Shown here: in pieces, positions 36,641 through 46,250 of the stretch | Layout of the letters: each line of letters begins with the position of its first letter | How positions within the stretch are numbered: the first letter of the stretch is position 1 | Source: Epiperipatus broadwayi | Lineage: Eukaryota > Onychophora > Udeonychophora > Euonychophora > Peripatidae | DNA: 64,000 nucleotides | NCBI GenBank assembly: GCA_028023455.1 | Contig: JAQFVV010012496.1 | Location: forward strand, 2,854,001-2,918,000 | Direction of reading: 5' to 3' | Translations under genes and position numbers: made by a program | The notes under the pieces: generated by a model | What the model saw: the letters and a program-made list of their open reading frames with translations, nothing else | Told to the model about the DNA's origin: nothing | The model's database searches: none

Positions 36641-37750
36641 ATGATTAGTCATTTGTTTTCCATCAGTGCATCTGAACTTTCACTGCATCATTTTCAGGCA
36701 AGATAGAGACAAGTGTCTATCCACTTTTTTTAATATCTCGTAGGGAGGTGTACAATCATTACACGATAATATACATTGTAATGTTTTGACTTTGACAGTG
36801 CTACATTTATCTTTAACTCAATCCTATAACAGCCATTCATCAACCCAACATCCTACTCTATAGATACATCAGGAACATATGCTTGTCAAGTAAGTCATAA
36901 AGCATGTTGCAATTTAACTTCAAGCACACATTATTTTTAGATACTTAAACTTAATTATATATATTTAAATAGATTTTAAACTTCTATTCCATCACACATT
37001 ATTGAAACATATTTGACAACCCCCAAGATGTGCATTTCCTGCTGAACTAGCACTCATCGGTTGGCTCAGATCGCTATCTCTTACATATATTTTCATCACT
37101 GGTTCAGTATATATATAGAAAACAAATTGACAGGTATTTTCTGCAGGCACAACCATTTAACAGAAATTTATTAATAAAGGCAGTTTTACTTCTTGTTATT
37201 ATGTAAACAAACACATACTTATAAATTAAGTTTAATGGAGAAGATATAATTTAATTAATAGATACAGATAGGTTTAACGTTTTCGAGGATCCATGCATCA
37301 TAATCATAGCCATAATACTTTTACTTAATGAATAATATATCTGCAGTGTCACAGAGGTATCAACCCTTGATTTTCTTGCCCATGTTGACAGTTATGATAT
37401 CTTTTACTATATCACTCTCAAACAAGGTAGGTCTAGTTTACTTTTAATATCTTGTGGATGTTGACCAATCATTGCACTGTAATATCTATAAGTCATTTAT
37501 TTTTATCAATGCATCTCAATTTTCACTACATCACTCTCAGGCAAGATGGGGACAAGTTTCTATCCACTTTTTTTAATACCTTGTGGACAAAGATACTATC
37601 ATTGCACAATAATATGCATCGTAAGTTTTTGATTGCATCAGTGTGTCATTCACATTTAGCTCAACCTCTCACACTATGGATACATTAGGAACGCACACTT
37701 TTTCAAGTAAGCCATATAGCACATTACAATTATTTTTACATACTTAAACA
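36641..37750. repeat. Duplicated repeat family E (two long units, one partial)
   Basis: Unit 1 (36641-36960) and unit 2 (37487-37750) share CATTTGTTTTC/TTTATTTTT-ATCARTGCATCT, TTTCACTRCATC, AGGCAAGAT, TCTATCCACTTTTTTTAATA and GGATACATTAGGAACGCACA-like text. A partial unit lies at 37405-37486 (ACTATATCACTCTCAAACAA ... ATCATTGCACTGTAATAT). Related text appears at 53930-54000 and 54270-54345. A family A copy sits between the units. Confidence 0.7.
37015..37115 (-). ncRNA. Hammerhead ribozyme-like motif, family A copy A4
   Basis: Minus strand: CCAA (stem I), CCGATGA (37060-37054; U4 changed to C), stem II TGCTA-GTT-CAGCA, GAA (37038-37036), stem III ATGCACAT (37035-37028, three pairs with a CA loop), C at 37027 as cleavage-site base, TTGG (37026-37023) closing stem I. 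Stem III differs from other copies (ATACATAT) yet still pairs. The only clear core defect is CCGATGA. Confidence 0.5.
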
Positions 37751-37795
37751 TGACATCATATGATTATTTAACTATACACTCTTTTCATGTCCTAA

Positions 37796-38014
37796 TGAAA
37801 GACTCCAAAAACTTGAGCTGAGACAAGCCATCATGAAAAGGTATTTTTAAACTAAATATATATATTGTAATTTAATAGCATTGAGTTAATTTTTGGCGAC
37901 TTCTCGCCAGAACCATAGTGCAAAATTAATTAACTAACAATGGTGAGATATGTTTGGTTTAAAAATATGTTTTCATAGTGGCTTGACTCGGCTCAAATTA
38001 TTGGAGATTTCACA
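37796..38014. repeat. Foldback (MITE-like) element
   Basis: ATGAAAGACTCC and AACTTGAGCTGAGACAAGCC on the left pair with GGCTTGACTCGGCTCAAATT and GGAGATTTCACAT on the right. GGTATTTTTAAAC also pairs with GTTTAAAAATATG. Arms are about 55 bp with a central spacer containing TTTTTGGCGACTTCTCGCC. No ORF. Confidence 0.75.
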
Positions 38015-38079
38015 TATATATATATGCTTAAATAGATGTGTAACTTCTATCAGACATTATTAAAGCATATGATCCAAGA

Positions 38080-38145
38080 CATGAGAAAAAGATAAATACC
38101 CAAGATATGCACTAAGTGCTGAACAACTTCCACACCCACAAATTC
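38080..38145 (-). repeat. Family A remnant without ribozyme core
   Basis: CCCAAGATATGCACTAAGTG and CTGAACAA match the stem III and stem II region of family A on the minus strand. The CTGATGA side has been lost. Confidence 0.5.
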
Positions 38146-38357
38146 ATATATAATTTTAAACCGTGTAAACATTTATGGTCATTATATATTATACAATCAA
38201 ATAATTAAAAATAAATGATTATAGTTTTATAAACAAAGTTATACACTAAAATTAATAGCATTTCATCAGAAAAAAAAACATATTTCCACACAATTTGATC
38301 AATAAATTGATATGAAAAATATAAAATTAAAAATATTTAATATAAAAGAATACTTAC

Positions 38358-38410
38358 AGAAGAATATAATGATGATGATGTAGATACTAGAGATAATGAT
38401 GAACCATGGG
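38358..38410 (-). CDS. NAV: Internal exon of a neuron navigator (NAV/unc-53) homologue, Ser-rich
   Basis: This 53-bp exon on the minus strand has acceptor TTTTTTTATATACAG (AG at 38412-38411) and donor GTAAGT (38357-38352). It starts two bases into a codon; the remaining seventeen codons read HGSSLSLVSTSSSLYSS and end exactly in phase 0, as the 17032-17130 exon requires. The codon split at its start ends in CC, compatible with Ser. In vertebrate NAV proteins the same place has (S)HGSNLSLVSS-T-S-S-L/I-Y-S just before the coiled coil. Agreement of sequence, order, strand and phase between two exons 21 kb apart is the main support. The only alternative open frame (PWFIII...) does not join in phase. 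Confidence 0.82.
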
Positions 38411-38969
38411 CTGTATATAAAAAAAAATGCATTTAATTGTTTACATTTGTATATATAAAAAAGATTATAATCTTTTAATAAAATAAAAGACTATAAAAAA
38501 CAATTGTAATAAATCTTTACCAAAGTAATTAAATATATAACTAATTCAATGTCATTATTTAAAGCATTAAGACGATTATTGAAATTAAGTTTTCATTATA
38601 TATTTATTATTAAATATTATTTTTTTATACATTACTATTTATTATACACTTTACAGAAGTATTAAGAAAATCTATATACAGTGATTATTTGGTCAAAAAT
38701 AAATCGATTAGGTTGTAGCCGACATTAAAATACATGCATGTATTTAGCGGTAATCTGTTCCAGATCCACGGCCTAAACCAAAATTACTATCAATACAACC
38801 ATTTAAACAAGAAAAATAAAATAAAACACATAAAATTAACACATATGTACTATATACTTAGATTCTAAAATGTAATCAAAACTTCATATGCTAACAAACA
38901 TTCACAGATCACTGATTTGAGAAATTTCATTATTTTCGCAAGACAGTGATTAGCATCAGACCTATTTGT

Positions 38970-40070
38970 GATACCAATCTCATTTTACAATCCAGTTTTT
39001 CTTCTTCTAAGGATGATGAAGTACAATCTACTGACAATAAAGTCTGGAAAAAAGCACTATACTAGGAATTCTTTGACAACAGATTGACCTTTTAACAAAT
39101 TACCTCATTGATGCTACCATTTTCCATTTGCTTTTGATTAATTAACATTACAAAAAATTTCCACTGGATCTGTGATGTTACAATGTAAACTGCTCGACCT
39201 GAAAATCTCTTTTACTAGACGTAGTAATTTTAACACTTGTTTGAACCAAAAGTAATATTTGATTGCCTTGATAGCAAATAATCACTTTACTGTGAGGATG
39301 CAGGTGATAATTATTTTTTCTATTAATGATAGCCGACATATTTTTTGACACAATGGGCACTGTAGGCCCAATATCCAGTTCCATTGTCATTAGCATATTG
39401 ATAATAAAAATTTTGCATTTGAAAGCCGAATTAATACCTCTCACATTATTTATAAAGGCATTGATCTAGTTGATTTTACATTACCTTTTGGCTTTTTTCT
39501 GAATGACTTGATTTTTTCCTTTTAAAAAAAAAGCAGCTTATATGTGTCTGACCCACGGTATCTATACACTGTATTCCAATATAGACAGTATGTGTTTGCA
39601 TTTAGGTTTATCACATCCATAATCAATTAACAATATTATAATCAATAGTAAATCTCATAAGTTTCTTCTGATCGAGAAAATCTTTAAACAATATGACTTT
39701 CTGATCTACAGCTTTAATGCTGGGAGGACATCCATTTAATAGAGCAGTCTATATCACTGTGGACTCAGAATAATCTACAAGACCGAATTCAAACATGATA
39801 TCAGGGTTAATCAACAGCCTGATTCTAGGGTCATAGTTCATTTCATAAATAAAACAGTCTCTCAGAGCTTAATTAAAAAATTCCCAAATTCGTAGCTAAA
39901 TCAAGTTTCTTGAACTTAGCAGCAAAATTTCTCGCTTTCTCCCCATCCCAGAAAAAATTTAATAGTACAGATAGGGCTCTGTAAAAAACCAATCTCAGCC
40001 AAAAATACAAGAGTGGCTTGGACATGTAATAAGTCTGAGGATCACAGATAACCACAAATATGGTTAATTT
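38970..40070 (-). mobile_element. Decayed Ty3/gypsy-type retrotransposon, gag to protease
   Basis: Minus strand: a gag-like segment reading RNFAAKFKKLDLATNLG lies at about 39935-39885, comparable to the FxxxLRxLAxxCxFG region of gypsy Gag. An 88-codon stretch (39444-39178) has MTMELDIGPTVPIVSKN, resembling the retropepsin LxDTGAxxSxI site with the D-T-G lost (D-I-G), followed by QILLLVQTSVKITT. No reverse transcriptase was found downstream. Short, broken and inactive. Confidence 0.6.
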
Positions 40071-40329
40071 TAAGCCAGGCTTTTTAATTTGATTAGCTTA
40101 CATATATAAAAATACTCAATCAAGATACGTTGGCCAATTTTCAAGATAGGCTAGATCAAACTTTTCTAATAAGCTAATTTTGGGCATTTTGATTTTTCTT
40201 TCTGCGGTGGGAGAAAAAGACTTTTCTTTATAATTAATGAGTAATCATTTACGTTTGAATCTTTAATGCCTGGATTAAAAACATTATTGTGTTTTCATTT
40301 TGGATTCATAATTTTATAGTTAAGTAAAA

Positions 40330-40770
40330 AGTAAAGATTCGCAGATCTAAGTGCAATGCTCCCAGATCTTAAGCTCCTCATTGATGAAGGCCACAAGCTA
40401 GAAACTAGACTGGGATATTAGAAGAATATGCACTACATAGGGATTTTGATGCCCAAACCTTTTAACATCCAATAATGACTATGGCTTACAATGGGTGGCA
40501 CTATTGTATGGAGAGAATTACTGTTTAACAGTTTACATAAGGACAAAAAATAATGATCCCATGATATTTTAATGGTTTAATACTGATATTGGCTAAAGGA
40601 GGATGGTAATAAGACATCAAAATGTATAGATACTGAACTGGATTCAGATTTGTAGACTATACAAGCGAATGAGCTTGGATTGAAAATATGATTGTGTTTT
40701 TGTTTTGGATTCATAGCTTTACAGTTAACTAAAAAGATAAAAAATAGCTGCGGAGGGATCCAGATACGAT
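40330..40770 (+). repeat. Family B repeat, third copy
   Basis: Follows the right-arm order of 25130-25400: GCAGATCTAAGTGCAATGCT, the ribozyme-like region, GGGATTTTGATGCCCAAACC, ATGACTATGGCTTACAATGG, then ATGATCCCATGATATTTTAA. It continues (40560-40760) with the outer arm GAACTGGATTCAGATTTGTA and CAAGCGAATGAGCTTGGATT. Confidence 0.75.
40371..40420 (+). ncRNA. Hammerhead ribozyme-like motif, family B copy B6
   Basis: CCTCA, TTGATGA (40381-40387), stem II A-GGC-CACAA-GCT-A (one G-U pair), GAA (40401-40403), ACTAGA (stem III weakened), C at 40410, TGGGA. The outer stem II pair is G-U, intermediate between G-C in B1/B2 and A-U in B5. Core C3 is U, so probably inactive. Confidence 0.45.
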
Positions 40771-41553
40771 ACCATGCTGATGAAGTCTTAAAAAAAACCA
40801 GCTTTGCCAAAGTAATGTTGTAAAAGCTGAAACATACTGATACATTGCTGAGATGTCAGCAAGTGAAGAATGGCAATTATTATATAAAATATCTCATAAA
40901 GATGATAAGTATCAGATTGTATTCATTTGAACTATCCATGATGTAATGATCAAGTAATAAGAGAGCATCCTAATATTGCCCTGTAATGTAATAAAATTCT
41001 AAAAGTAAGACCACTTTTAATAAAATATTTGCTGTCATCCACAACATCCATCTACCAGAAGCTAATCTGCTAAAAATAATATGATTTTTAAAAAAAAATG
41101 TACGTGTAGGATACCAGAAACGAGAGTAACATCAGATCTCTGACCAGATGGCATTGAAGCTATGCAAAATTAATCCAGCCTTAGCTATTCAATCTTCCAG
41201 AGCATATGAATTAAAACTGGACCAAGAAGCTAACAAAAGTGAAGGATTTTAGTTCAAAGTTAGATGAAATCCTTTAAGAGTTTATCATAATTATTCCATT
41301 TTCTAATACTTCTGAACCAGGAGCTCGAAGAAAAAATCCTGAAGAATGCAAATGTGATTGCAAAATAATTAAGACTTTTTTCCATATTATTATTATTAGA
41401 CCTAAACATTATTATTAGACCTAAATTATAAAATATTATCACTAAAAATAACAAAATATATAAAATATTATAATTAACTAAGGTCGAGAGTCAAATAATT
41501 TTTTTTATTTTTATGTATTTTTTTTTTTAATTAAATTTTTTTAATATGGCATG
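40771..41553. other. Unannotated intronic DNA next to the hAT insertion
   Basis: A less A+T-rich patch at 40840-41240 could be an old element, but no motif was recognised in six frames. The final 100 bp are nearly pure A/T. Confidence 0.35.
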
Positions 41554-41561
41554 GGTTAGAC
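41554..41561 (+). repeat. 8-bp target site duplication, left
   Basis: GGTTAGAC stands immediately before the left terminal inverted repeat and again at 44533-44540 after the right one. Eight bases is the hAT-superfamily duplication length. Confidence 0.9.
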
Positions 41562-44532
41562 CCAGGCTTCTTAAACTTTTTTATATAGCGACCCCCTTCA
41601 AGCTTAGGAAATTTTAAACGACCCCCTCCTCCATATAATGAAATATATATTAACCGTAGATGTAATATCGCACTATTTTACAATGTAAATAAAATAAGGA
41701 TTAAAGAATACGTACCCATTCATTTCACATATATATAATTGGAAACGTTGACGGGATATCGGTCGTAATAAAACACAATAAATAGAATGACATAAAACTA
41801 TATATAAATTTATTCAATAGAAAAAATAAACTTTTGTAACAATTTTTTTATAAGAAAACATAAAACTATATCTATATATTCAATAGAAAAAATAAACTTT
41901 TGTAACAATTTTTTTAATAAAAGCATATTATTAACATCAAACAATATTAATGTGACGGATGTGATTGTTTATTTTTACACAAATAATTAAATCCAGGCTC
42001 AATTTGAGTTAGTGCAGATCGTAATAAATTTTCAACATTTATTAAAGTTGAACGGTATTTTGATTTTATGTAAGTTAATGTGGAAAAGGCTGATTCACAT
42101 AAATATGTTGTACAAAATGGCAGTAATTTGTTCATTGCCATTTCCGATAGTAGGGGATATTCTGATTTGATTTCTATCCAAAATTCATGCACAGGCACTT
42201 GAGAAAATCTGAGTCGCAAGGTAGTATCACTTGTTAATTCGGCAAATTCTTCTTGTGCTTTTAAGTTTAAAAAATTAATTTCTTCCATTTCAATTGAAAA
42301 TGGATTGCAAATCCATTGTTGTGTATCGATATCATTGGGAAAATACCTATGCATGTAAACTTCCATATCCTTCAAATGATTAACTATAATTTTTGTTATA
42401 GGAGTATCTTTTTTTGAAATATTGTTACTAATTATATACTCGTCAGTAAATGGAAACATTTCGAGCGATCCACTTTCCACTCTGTTCTTCCATATAAGAA
42501 TTTTTTTAACAAAGGCCTCAAGTTTATTTTTTAACATAAACATATTAACGCAGACTCCCTGCATTGATAAATTCATATCATTGATTTTATCAAAAATATC
42601 TGCCAAATAGCATAGCTTGAGAAGCCATAAATTATCGTGAAAATAATCGGCCAAATTAGAATTTTGCTCTGTTAGAAATATAAGAACTTCATCTTTTAAA
42701 GTTAATAATCGTTTCAAACTTCGACCTCTTGATAGCCACCTAACTTCAGCATGTAGCAATAAACTTGTATAATCCGAATCCATATCAATGCACAAATTTT
42801 TAAACAATCGACTATTAAGTGCTCGACTTTTAATAAAGTTGATGATTTTGACTGCATCAAAAAACACAGTGTTTAATTCTGGTGCAATTTTTTTAACAAC
42901 AAGTGCCTCTCGGTGAATCATACAATGTGTAAATGTAATATGATCATTTCCAGCTTGTCCGGTCATTGCTGCAGCACCATCCGTGCACACACCAACACAA
43001 TTTTTCCAATTTAATCCTTCTTTTTCAAAAAACTCATTTACTTTTTTATATATATCTTTTCCACGAGTATGACCTTCCAGAGGACGACAAAACAGTATAT
43101 CTTCATGAATGCTTCCCTCATAAATATATCTTACAAAAAGTAACAACTGTGCCATTTTTGAAATGTCTGTTGACTCGTCCAGTTGTATTGCAAACTTTGA
43201 GCTGTCTTTAAGCCTCATAAGAAGCTGTTGAAATTGATCATTGCTAATGTCTGAAATTCTTTTGGACACAGTGTCATTTGATAATGGAATTTTACTAATT
43301 TCAGCAGCATACTGTTTTCCATGAACAATTTCAGACATTCTTATAGCTGCAGGTAGTAAAAGTTGCTCTCCAATAGTAAAAGGCTTTTTCGTTTTTGCTA
43401 TCAAATACGAAACTTCATACGATGCCAATAGATATTTATCATTCAAAGTAATATACTTCTCCAAAGTGTTCTTTTCTTTATTTGATGTTTGCAAAAGACG
43501 CTCAAAATATTCTATTGGCTTTTTTGATAACGTTGCATGTTTAGTATTCAAATGTCGTTGCAGTTTTGACGGTTTCATGCTTTCTGCAGCCAAAACTTCT
43601 TTGCAAATTAAGCACACTGGTTGTTCTTCATTGTTGTGAGAAGAGCATGTGAAGCCATACTGCAAATATGATTCGTCATATTTTCTTTTTTTTGTTTTGC
43701 TAGAAGTCGGATTTGAAGCACTGCAACTTGGTTGTGACGGCATGGCAGACTTATTAGTTGGAATTTTAATTAGCCATTTATCCATGATGGTTAAATAATA
43801 ATAAATAATTAAACAAAATGTAGTTGAACTTTAACGTAATAATTAAAAACACCAACTGAAAATTACACAGTAAATACACACATGTCACTACGAAGACAAA
43901 GCTGAGTCCAAACTGAAGTACAAACAGAAAAATAACTACACTCGAATCTTTACCAGTGCAATGACAACAAACTACGATCAGATCAACCCCGACGCATGGC
44001 GTGTTCAAAGTGTGCAGCGCACAAAGGCACCGTATCACAAAGACGCCGAAAAAGAAGCTTTCATTTAATTTTTTTTATTATTATTTTATAAAAATAATAT
44101 GCCGATTCGCCTAGCCTAGCTTGATTATGCTTCCATATTGTATGTGTAAGCTGTAAGGCGACGCGGCGTCTGGGTACTTATAATCACTAAGTTATCTTGC
44201 AAACACTGACGCCGGCAGCCAGACATCAATGTCGAACGTTCAGTTGAAAATCGAGGAGCGCGTTGTATTTATTATTTTAAATGCTACTTCCATATTTTCA
44301 TTTATAGGCCCTACATAACAGTTTTGCATTGCCACTTTTTTCAAAAAATAGTTATAATAAAACTACAATAGTATTTTGTATGATTTTTATTTGTATTTAT
44401 ATTTGTACGTAGTGTGTATACTAATTTTAAAATTTTATTTATAATGATTGAAAAGTATCAGATCTTTGCGACCCCCTTTCAGTAGTCTCGCGACCCCCCT
44501 GGGGGTCGCGACCCACAGTTTAAGAAGCCAGG
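41562..44532 (-). mobile_element. hAT-superfamily DNA transposon, apparently complete
   Basis: The element is 2,971 bp. The left end starts CCAGGCTTCTTAAAC (41562-41576). The right end, reverse-complemented, starts CCTGGCTTCTTAAAC, one mismatch in 15. Both continue to a GCGACCCCC motif (41588-41596 left; right copies at about 44468 and 44490-44510, the latter as the hairpin GCGACCCCC-CT-GGGGGTCGC). An 8-bp duplication GGTTAGAC flanks it. It encodes one uninterrupted BED-finger transposase. Intact ORF, ends and TSD mark it as the youngest autonomous-looking element here. A roughly 66-bp tandem duplication (about 41792-41925) lies between ORF and left end. Confidence 0.92.
41947..43785 (-). CDS. 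hAT transposase, BED zinc finger (ZBED5-like)
   Basis: A 612-codon uninterrupted frame; the start ATG at 43785-43783 is the first in frame near the transcript's 5' side. Residues about 45-90 form a BED-type zinc finger (C-L-I-C...H-L-N-T-K-H). The catalytic core begins with FAIQLDESTDISKMAQLLLF (about 197-216, first acidic residue), then GVCTDGAAAMTG (about 265-276, second) and FTHCMIHREAL. AEVRWLSRGRSLKRL (about 347) is the conserved RW block of this subgroup. The C-terminal dimerisation domain is FCTTYLCESAFSTLTYIKSK then YRSTL (about 555-585). The enzyme would cut and paste the element through the terminal repeats. Length and domain order agree with ZBED5/FAM200-type hAT proteins. It could be functional; no stops or frameshifts are present. 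Confidence 0.93.
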   Translation of the reverse strand: MDKWLIKIPTNKSAMPSQPSCSASNPTSSKTKKRKYDESYLQYGFTCSSHNNEEQPVCLICKEVLAAESMKPSKLQRHLNTKHATLSKKPIEYFERLLQTSNKEKNTLEKYITLNDKYLLASYEVSYLIAKTKKPFTIGEQLLLPAAIRMSEIVHGKQYAAEISKIPLSNDTVSKRISDISNDQFQQLLMRLKDSSKFAIQLDESTDISKMAQLLLFVRYIYEGSIHEDILFCRPLEGHTRGKDIYKKVNEFFEKEGLNWKNCVGVCTDGAAAMTGQAGNDHITFTHCMIHREALVVKKIAPELNTVFFDAVKIINFIKSRALNSRLFKNLCIDMDSDYTSLLLHAEVRWLSRGRSLKRLLTLKDEVLIFLTEQNSNLADYFHDNLWLLKLCYLADIFDKINDMNLSMQGVCVNMFMLKNKLEAFVKKILIWKNRVESGSLEMFPFTDEYIISNNISKKDTPITKIIVNHLKDMEVYMHRYFPNDIDTQQWICNPFSIEMEEINFLNLKAQEEFAELTSDTTLRLRFSQVPVHEFWIEIKSEYPLLSEMAMNKLLPFCTTYLCESAFSTLTYIKSKYRSTLINVENLLRSALTQIEPGFNYLCKNKQSHPSH

Positions 44533-44540
44533 GGTTAGAC
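44533..44540 (+). repeat. 8-bp target site duplication, right
   Basis: GGTTAGAC, identical to 41554-41561. Removing the element and one copy rejoins GGCATG-GGTTAGAC-TATCCTTGG. Confidence 0.9.
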
Positions 44541-44865
44541 TATCCTTGGTGTCAGGATGCTAGTTTAGTTGATTCAAATATAGCCAATTACTGTCATAAA
44601 AGGGGGAAGCTATACAGAAACCCTGACTGATAGATACATTGATTTCCTTTAGGGAATAATGATTATATTGTAAAAGATTTATGTAAATATTCAGAAGAGA
44701 TCAAATTATGATAGTACAATAAATTTAGTTTGTTAATTTATTACAAATAGCCTCTAGTCCTTATTCCATAATGTTCTTGCACAACGTCTATATAGTAGCA
44801 ATATAGAGATAGGTATTAGTTTTTTTTATATTTTATTTGATTGAAGATAAACAATTAACATAAAT
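44541..44865. other. Intronic DNA right of the hAT element
   Basis: No gene recognised. The short frame that crosses the hAT end into this region (to 44630) joins transposon and flank, so it is not a gene. Confidence 0.45.
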
Positions 44866-44867
44866 GC

Positions 44868-45345
44868 AATTTATCCACTGTACTTTAAACACTTTTGAGC
44901 AAAAACCTTTTATTTTTACATAATAAAAATAAAATTATTAAGTATTTTATTAAGGTGGAGCTAATAAAACTAAAGTTTAATTTTATAGGAAATAGAAATA
45001 ATTAGGAGATTATTTAAAAAAAAATAAAAATGAATAATATTTTTAAAATTAAAAGTTGTTCATGTATATATACAGTTAGGATTACACATGGATAATTTAT
45101 ATTTATTTTACATTTATAATGTATATTTTATTTTGTATAAACTGGATTATTTTATTTGGGTTTGATTATATTTATTTTATTTTTATTATGTTTTGTTATA
45201 TTTTACAGTTTATTTTACTGTTTACAATTTTTAGCTCTGAAGAAGACTGCAGAACAGTCGAAACATAATTGTGTATGCATATATGTACAATAAAATGTTT
45301 TTGCTAAAAAGTGTTTAAAGTACAGTGGATAAATTGCATTTACAT
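44868..45345. repeat. Family D foldback with hammerhead-like core
   Basis: ATGCAATTTATCCACTGTAC and TTAAACACTTTT (44873-44905) pair with AAAAGTGTTTAAAGTACAGT and GGATAAATTGCAT (45308-45340). The right copy also contains CTGAAGA (45237-45243), the 5-bp hairpin GACTG-CAGAA-CAGTC and GAAAC, then TTGTGTATGCATATATGTAC and an AATAAA. A related copy interrupts the Jockey-like LINE at 14360-14475. Confidence 0.7.
45229..45310 (+). ncRNA. Hammerhead-like core, family D
   Basis: CTGAAGA-A-GACTG-CAGAA-CAGTC-GAAAC is a perfect CUGANGA/stem II/GAAA arrangement. A conventional short stem III would end in G at the cleavage site, which is not allowed. A longer fold is possible: ACAT after GAA pairs with ATGT at 45295-45298, and TTTTTAGC before the core pairs with GCTAAAAA at 45303-45310. 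That leaves an unpaired patch beside the core. Treat as hammerhead-like only. Confidence 0.3.
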
Positions 45346-45691
45346 AAGATATTACATTCCAATATCAGCCTTTCAAGCTAATTGAGCACGCGCCGACGTC
45401 ATTCAGCCAAAAAACATCGTAAATAAGTAATTTAAAGTGTGAATCTACTCACGCTCTCTTTAACAGTTCTTCAGATTTGCTCATATAAAAGAATTTAAGT
45501 CGTAGGAATAAGAGGGATTCTTTTTATTCCTGCATAAATACTATATCTTGGATTGAAGAGGAGAGTATTCATTTATTTAACACTCAAAAGGCGCGTGCTC
45601 AATTAGCTTGAAAGGCTGATATTGGAATGAAATATAATTGCAAGCACGGCGCTAGATAAAATATTTGCTTATTTACTCATAAGATATTACA
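45343..45691. mobile_element. Insertion with 14-bp target duplication and 40-bp internal inverted repeat
   Basis: CATAAGATATTACA occurs at 45343-45356 and again at 45678-45691. The first copy is the natural end of the family D repeat, so the 321 bp in between are an insertion. It begins TTCCAATATCAGCCTTTCAA, and the reverse complement (TTGAAAGGCTGATATTGGAA) occurs at 45609-45628. The match covers about 40 bp down to GAGCACGCGCC/GGCGCGTGCTC. About 50 bp more (to TTATTTACT) follow before the second duplication. The long duplication suggests target-primed or other staggered-cut integration rather than typical hAT or Tc1. Confidence 0.7.
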
Positions 45692-46250
45692 GCAAAATAA
45701 AGGAAATGGTAAATTTGGTAATATTTCTGATAAACAATTAATCATATTCATTGTATCAATAGAAATGATTGACTTTGTAAATTATTATCATGTTTAACTG
45801 ATGAAAAAATTGAGAGACTTAGCATAAAAAATGCCCATTGTAATGTTGCTCATCATTATAAAGATGCTGCTCTAGTGAACTTATTATAAATAAAAAGTAT
45901 CTACGTGACTGGTGATAGTGTTGAGAATAAATAAATTTAAGGAAACCCAGTCTGATCATCATGTGTGGTTAAAATGTTCCAACTAAATATATCCAGCATG
46001 ATCAATCCAAACACCCATTAACCCCAGCATATAAATGTCATAGATTATAGAAAGTCTACAGGATTACATGAATTCCATTACATTTGTTGCCTTCAACCTG
46101 ATCTTTGGTAAAATAACCCTATATATTTGGTTATAGTTGATAGAGTAAATGTAATGAATTTAATTGCTACAGAATATAATTAAGATAGGGAATAATTTGT
46201 TGCTCTAATTGTAGTAATAAAATATATAGGGAGAAATGCAAGAACAGAGA
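45692..46250. other. Unannotated A+T-rich intronic DNA
   Basis: No gene recognised; may include the decayed 5' end of the following gypsy-type element. Confidence 0.4.

Larger units (their letters stand above)
17131..38357 (-). other. Intron of the NAV homologue, 21,227 bp
   Basis: Lies between the donor ACTTAC/GTAAGT of exon 38358-38410 and the acceptor of exon 17032-17130. The phase is 0, since the upstream exon ends on a complete codon. It holds RTE-like and CR1-like LINE pieces in mostly minus orientation, the 1.1-kb family B palindrome and family A repeats. No exon-like segment was recognised inside. Confidence 0.7.

Noticed and set aside
42422-43211. Plus-strand ORFs opposite the hAT transposase
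   Set aside because: Antisense shadows of the 612-codon frame.
43778-44038. 86-codon minus-strand ORF just upstream of the hAT transposase
   Set aside because: Hydrophobic/Cys-rich without motif and overlapping the transposase start in another frame; it fits the 5' untranslated region of the element.
44448-44630. 60-codon plus-strand ORF
   Set aside because: Runs from inside the hAT right end across the target duplication into flanking DNA, so it is a chance fusion.
45237-45270. Functional hammerhead ribozyme with a short stem III
   Set aside because: The short fold places G at the cleavage position, where only A, C or U is allowed; kept only as a hammerhead-like core.
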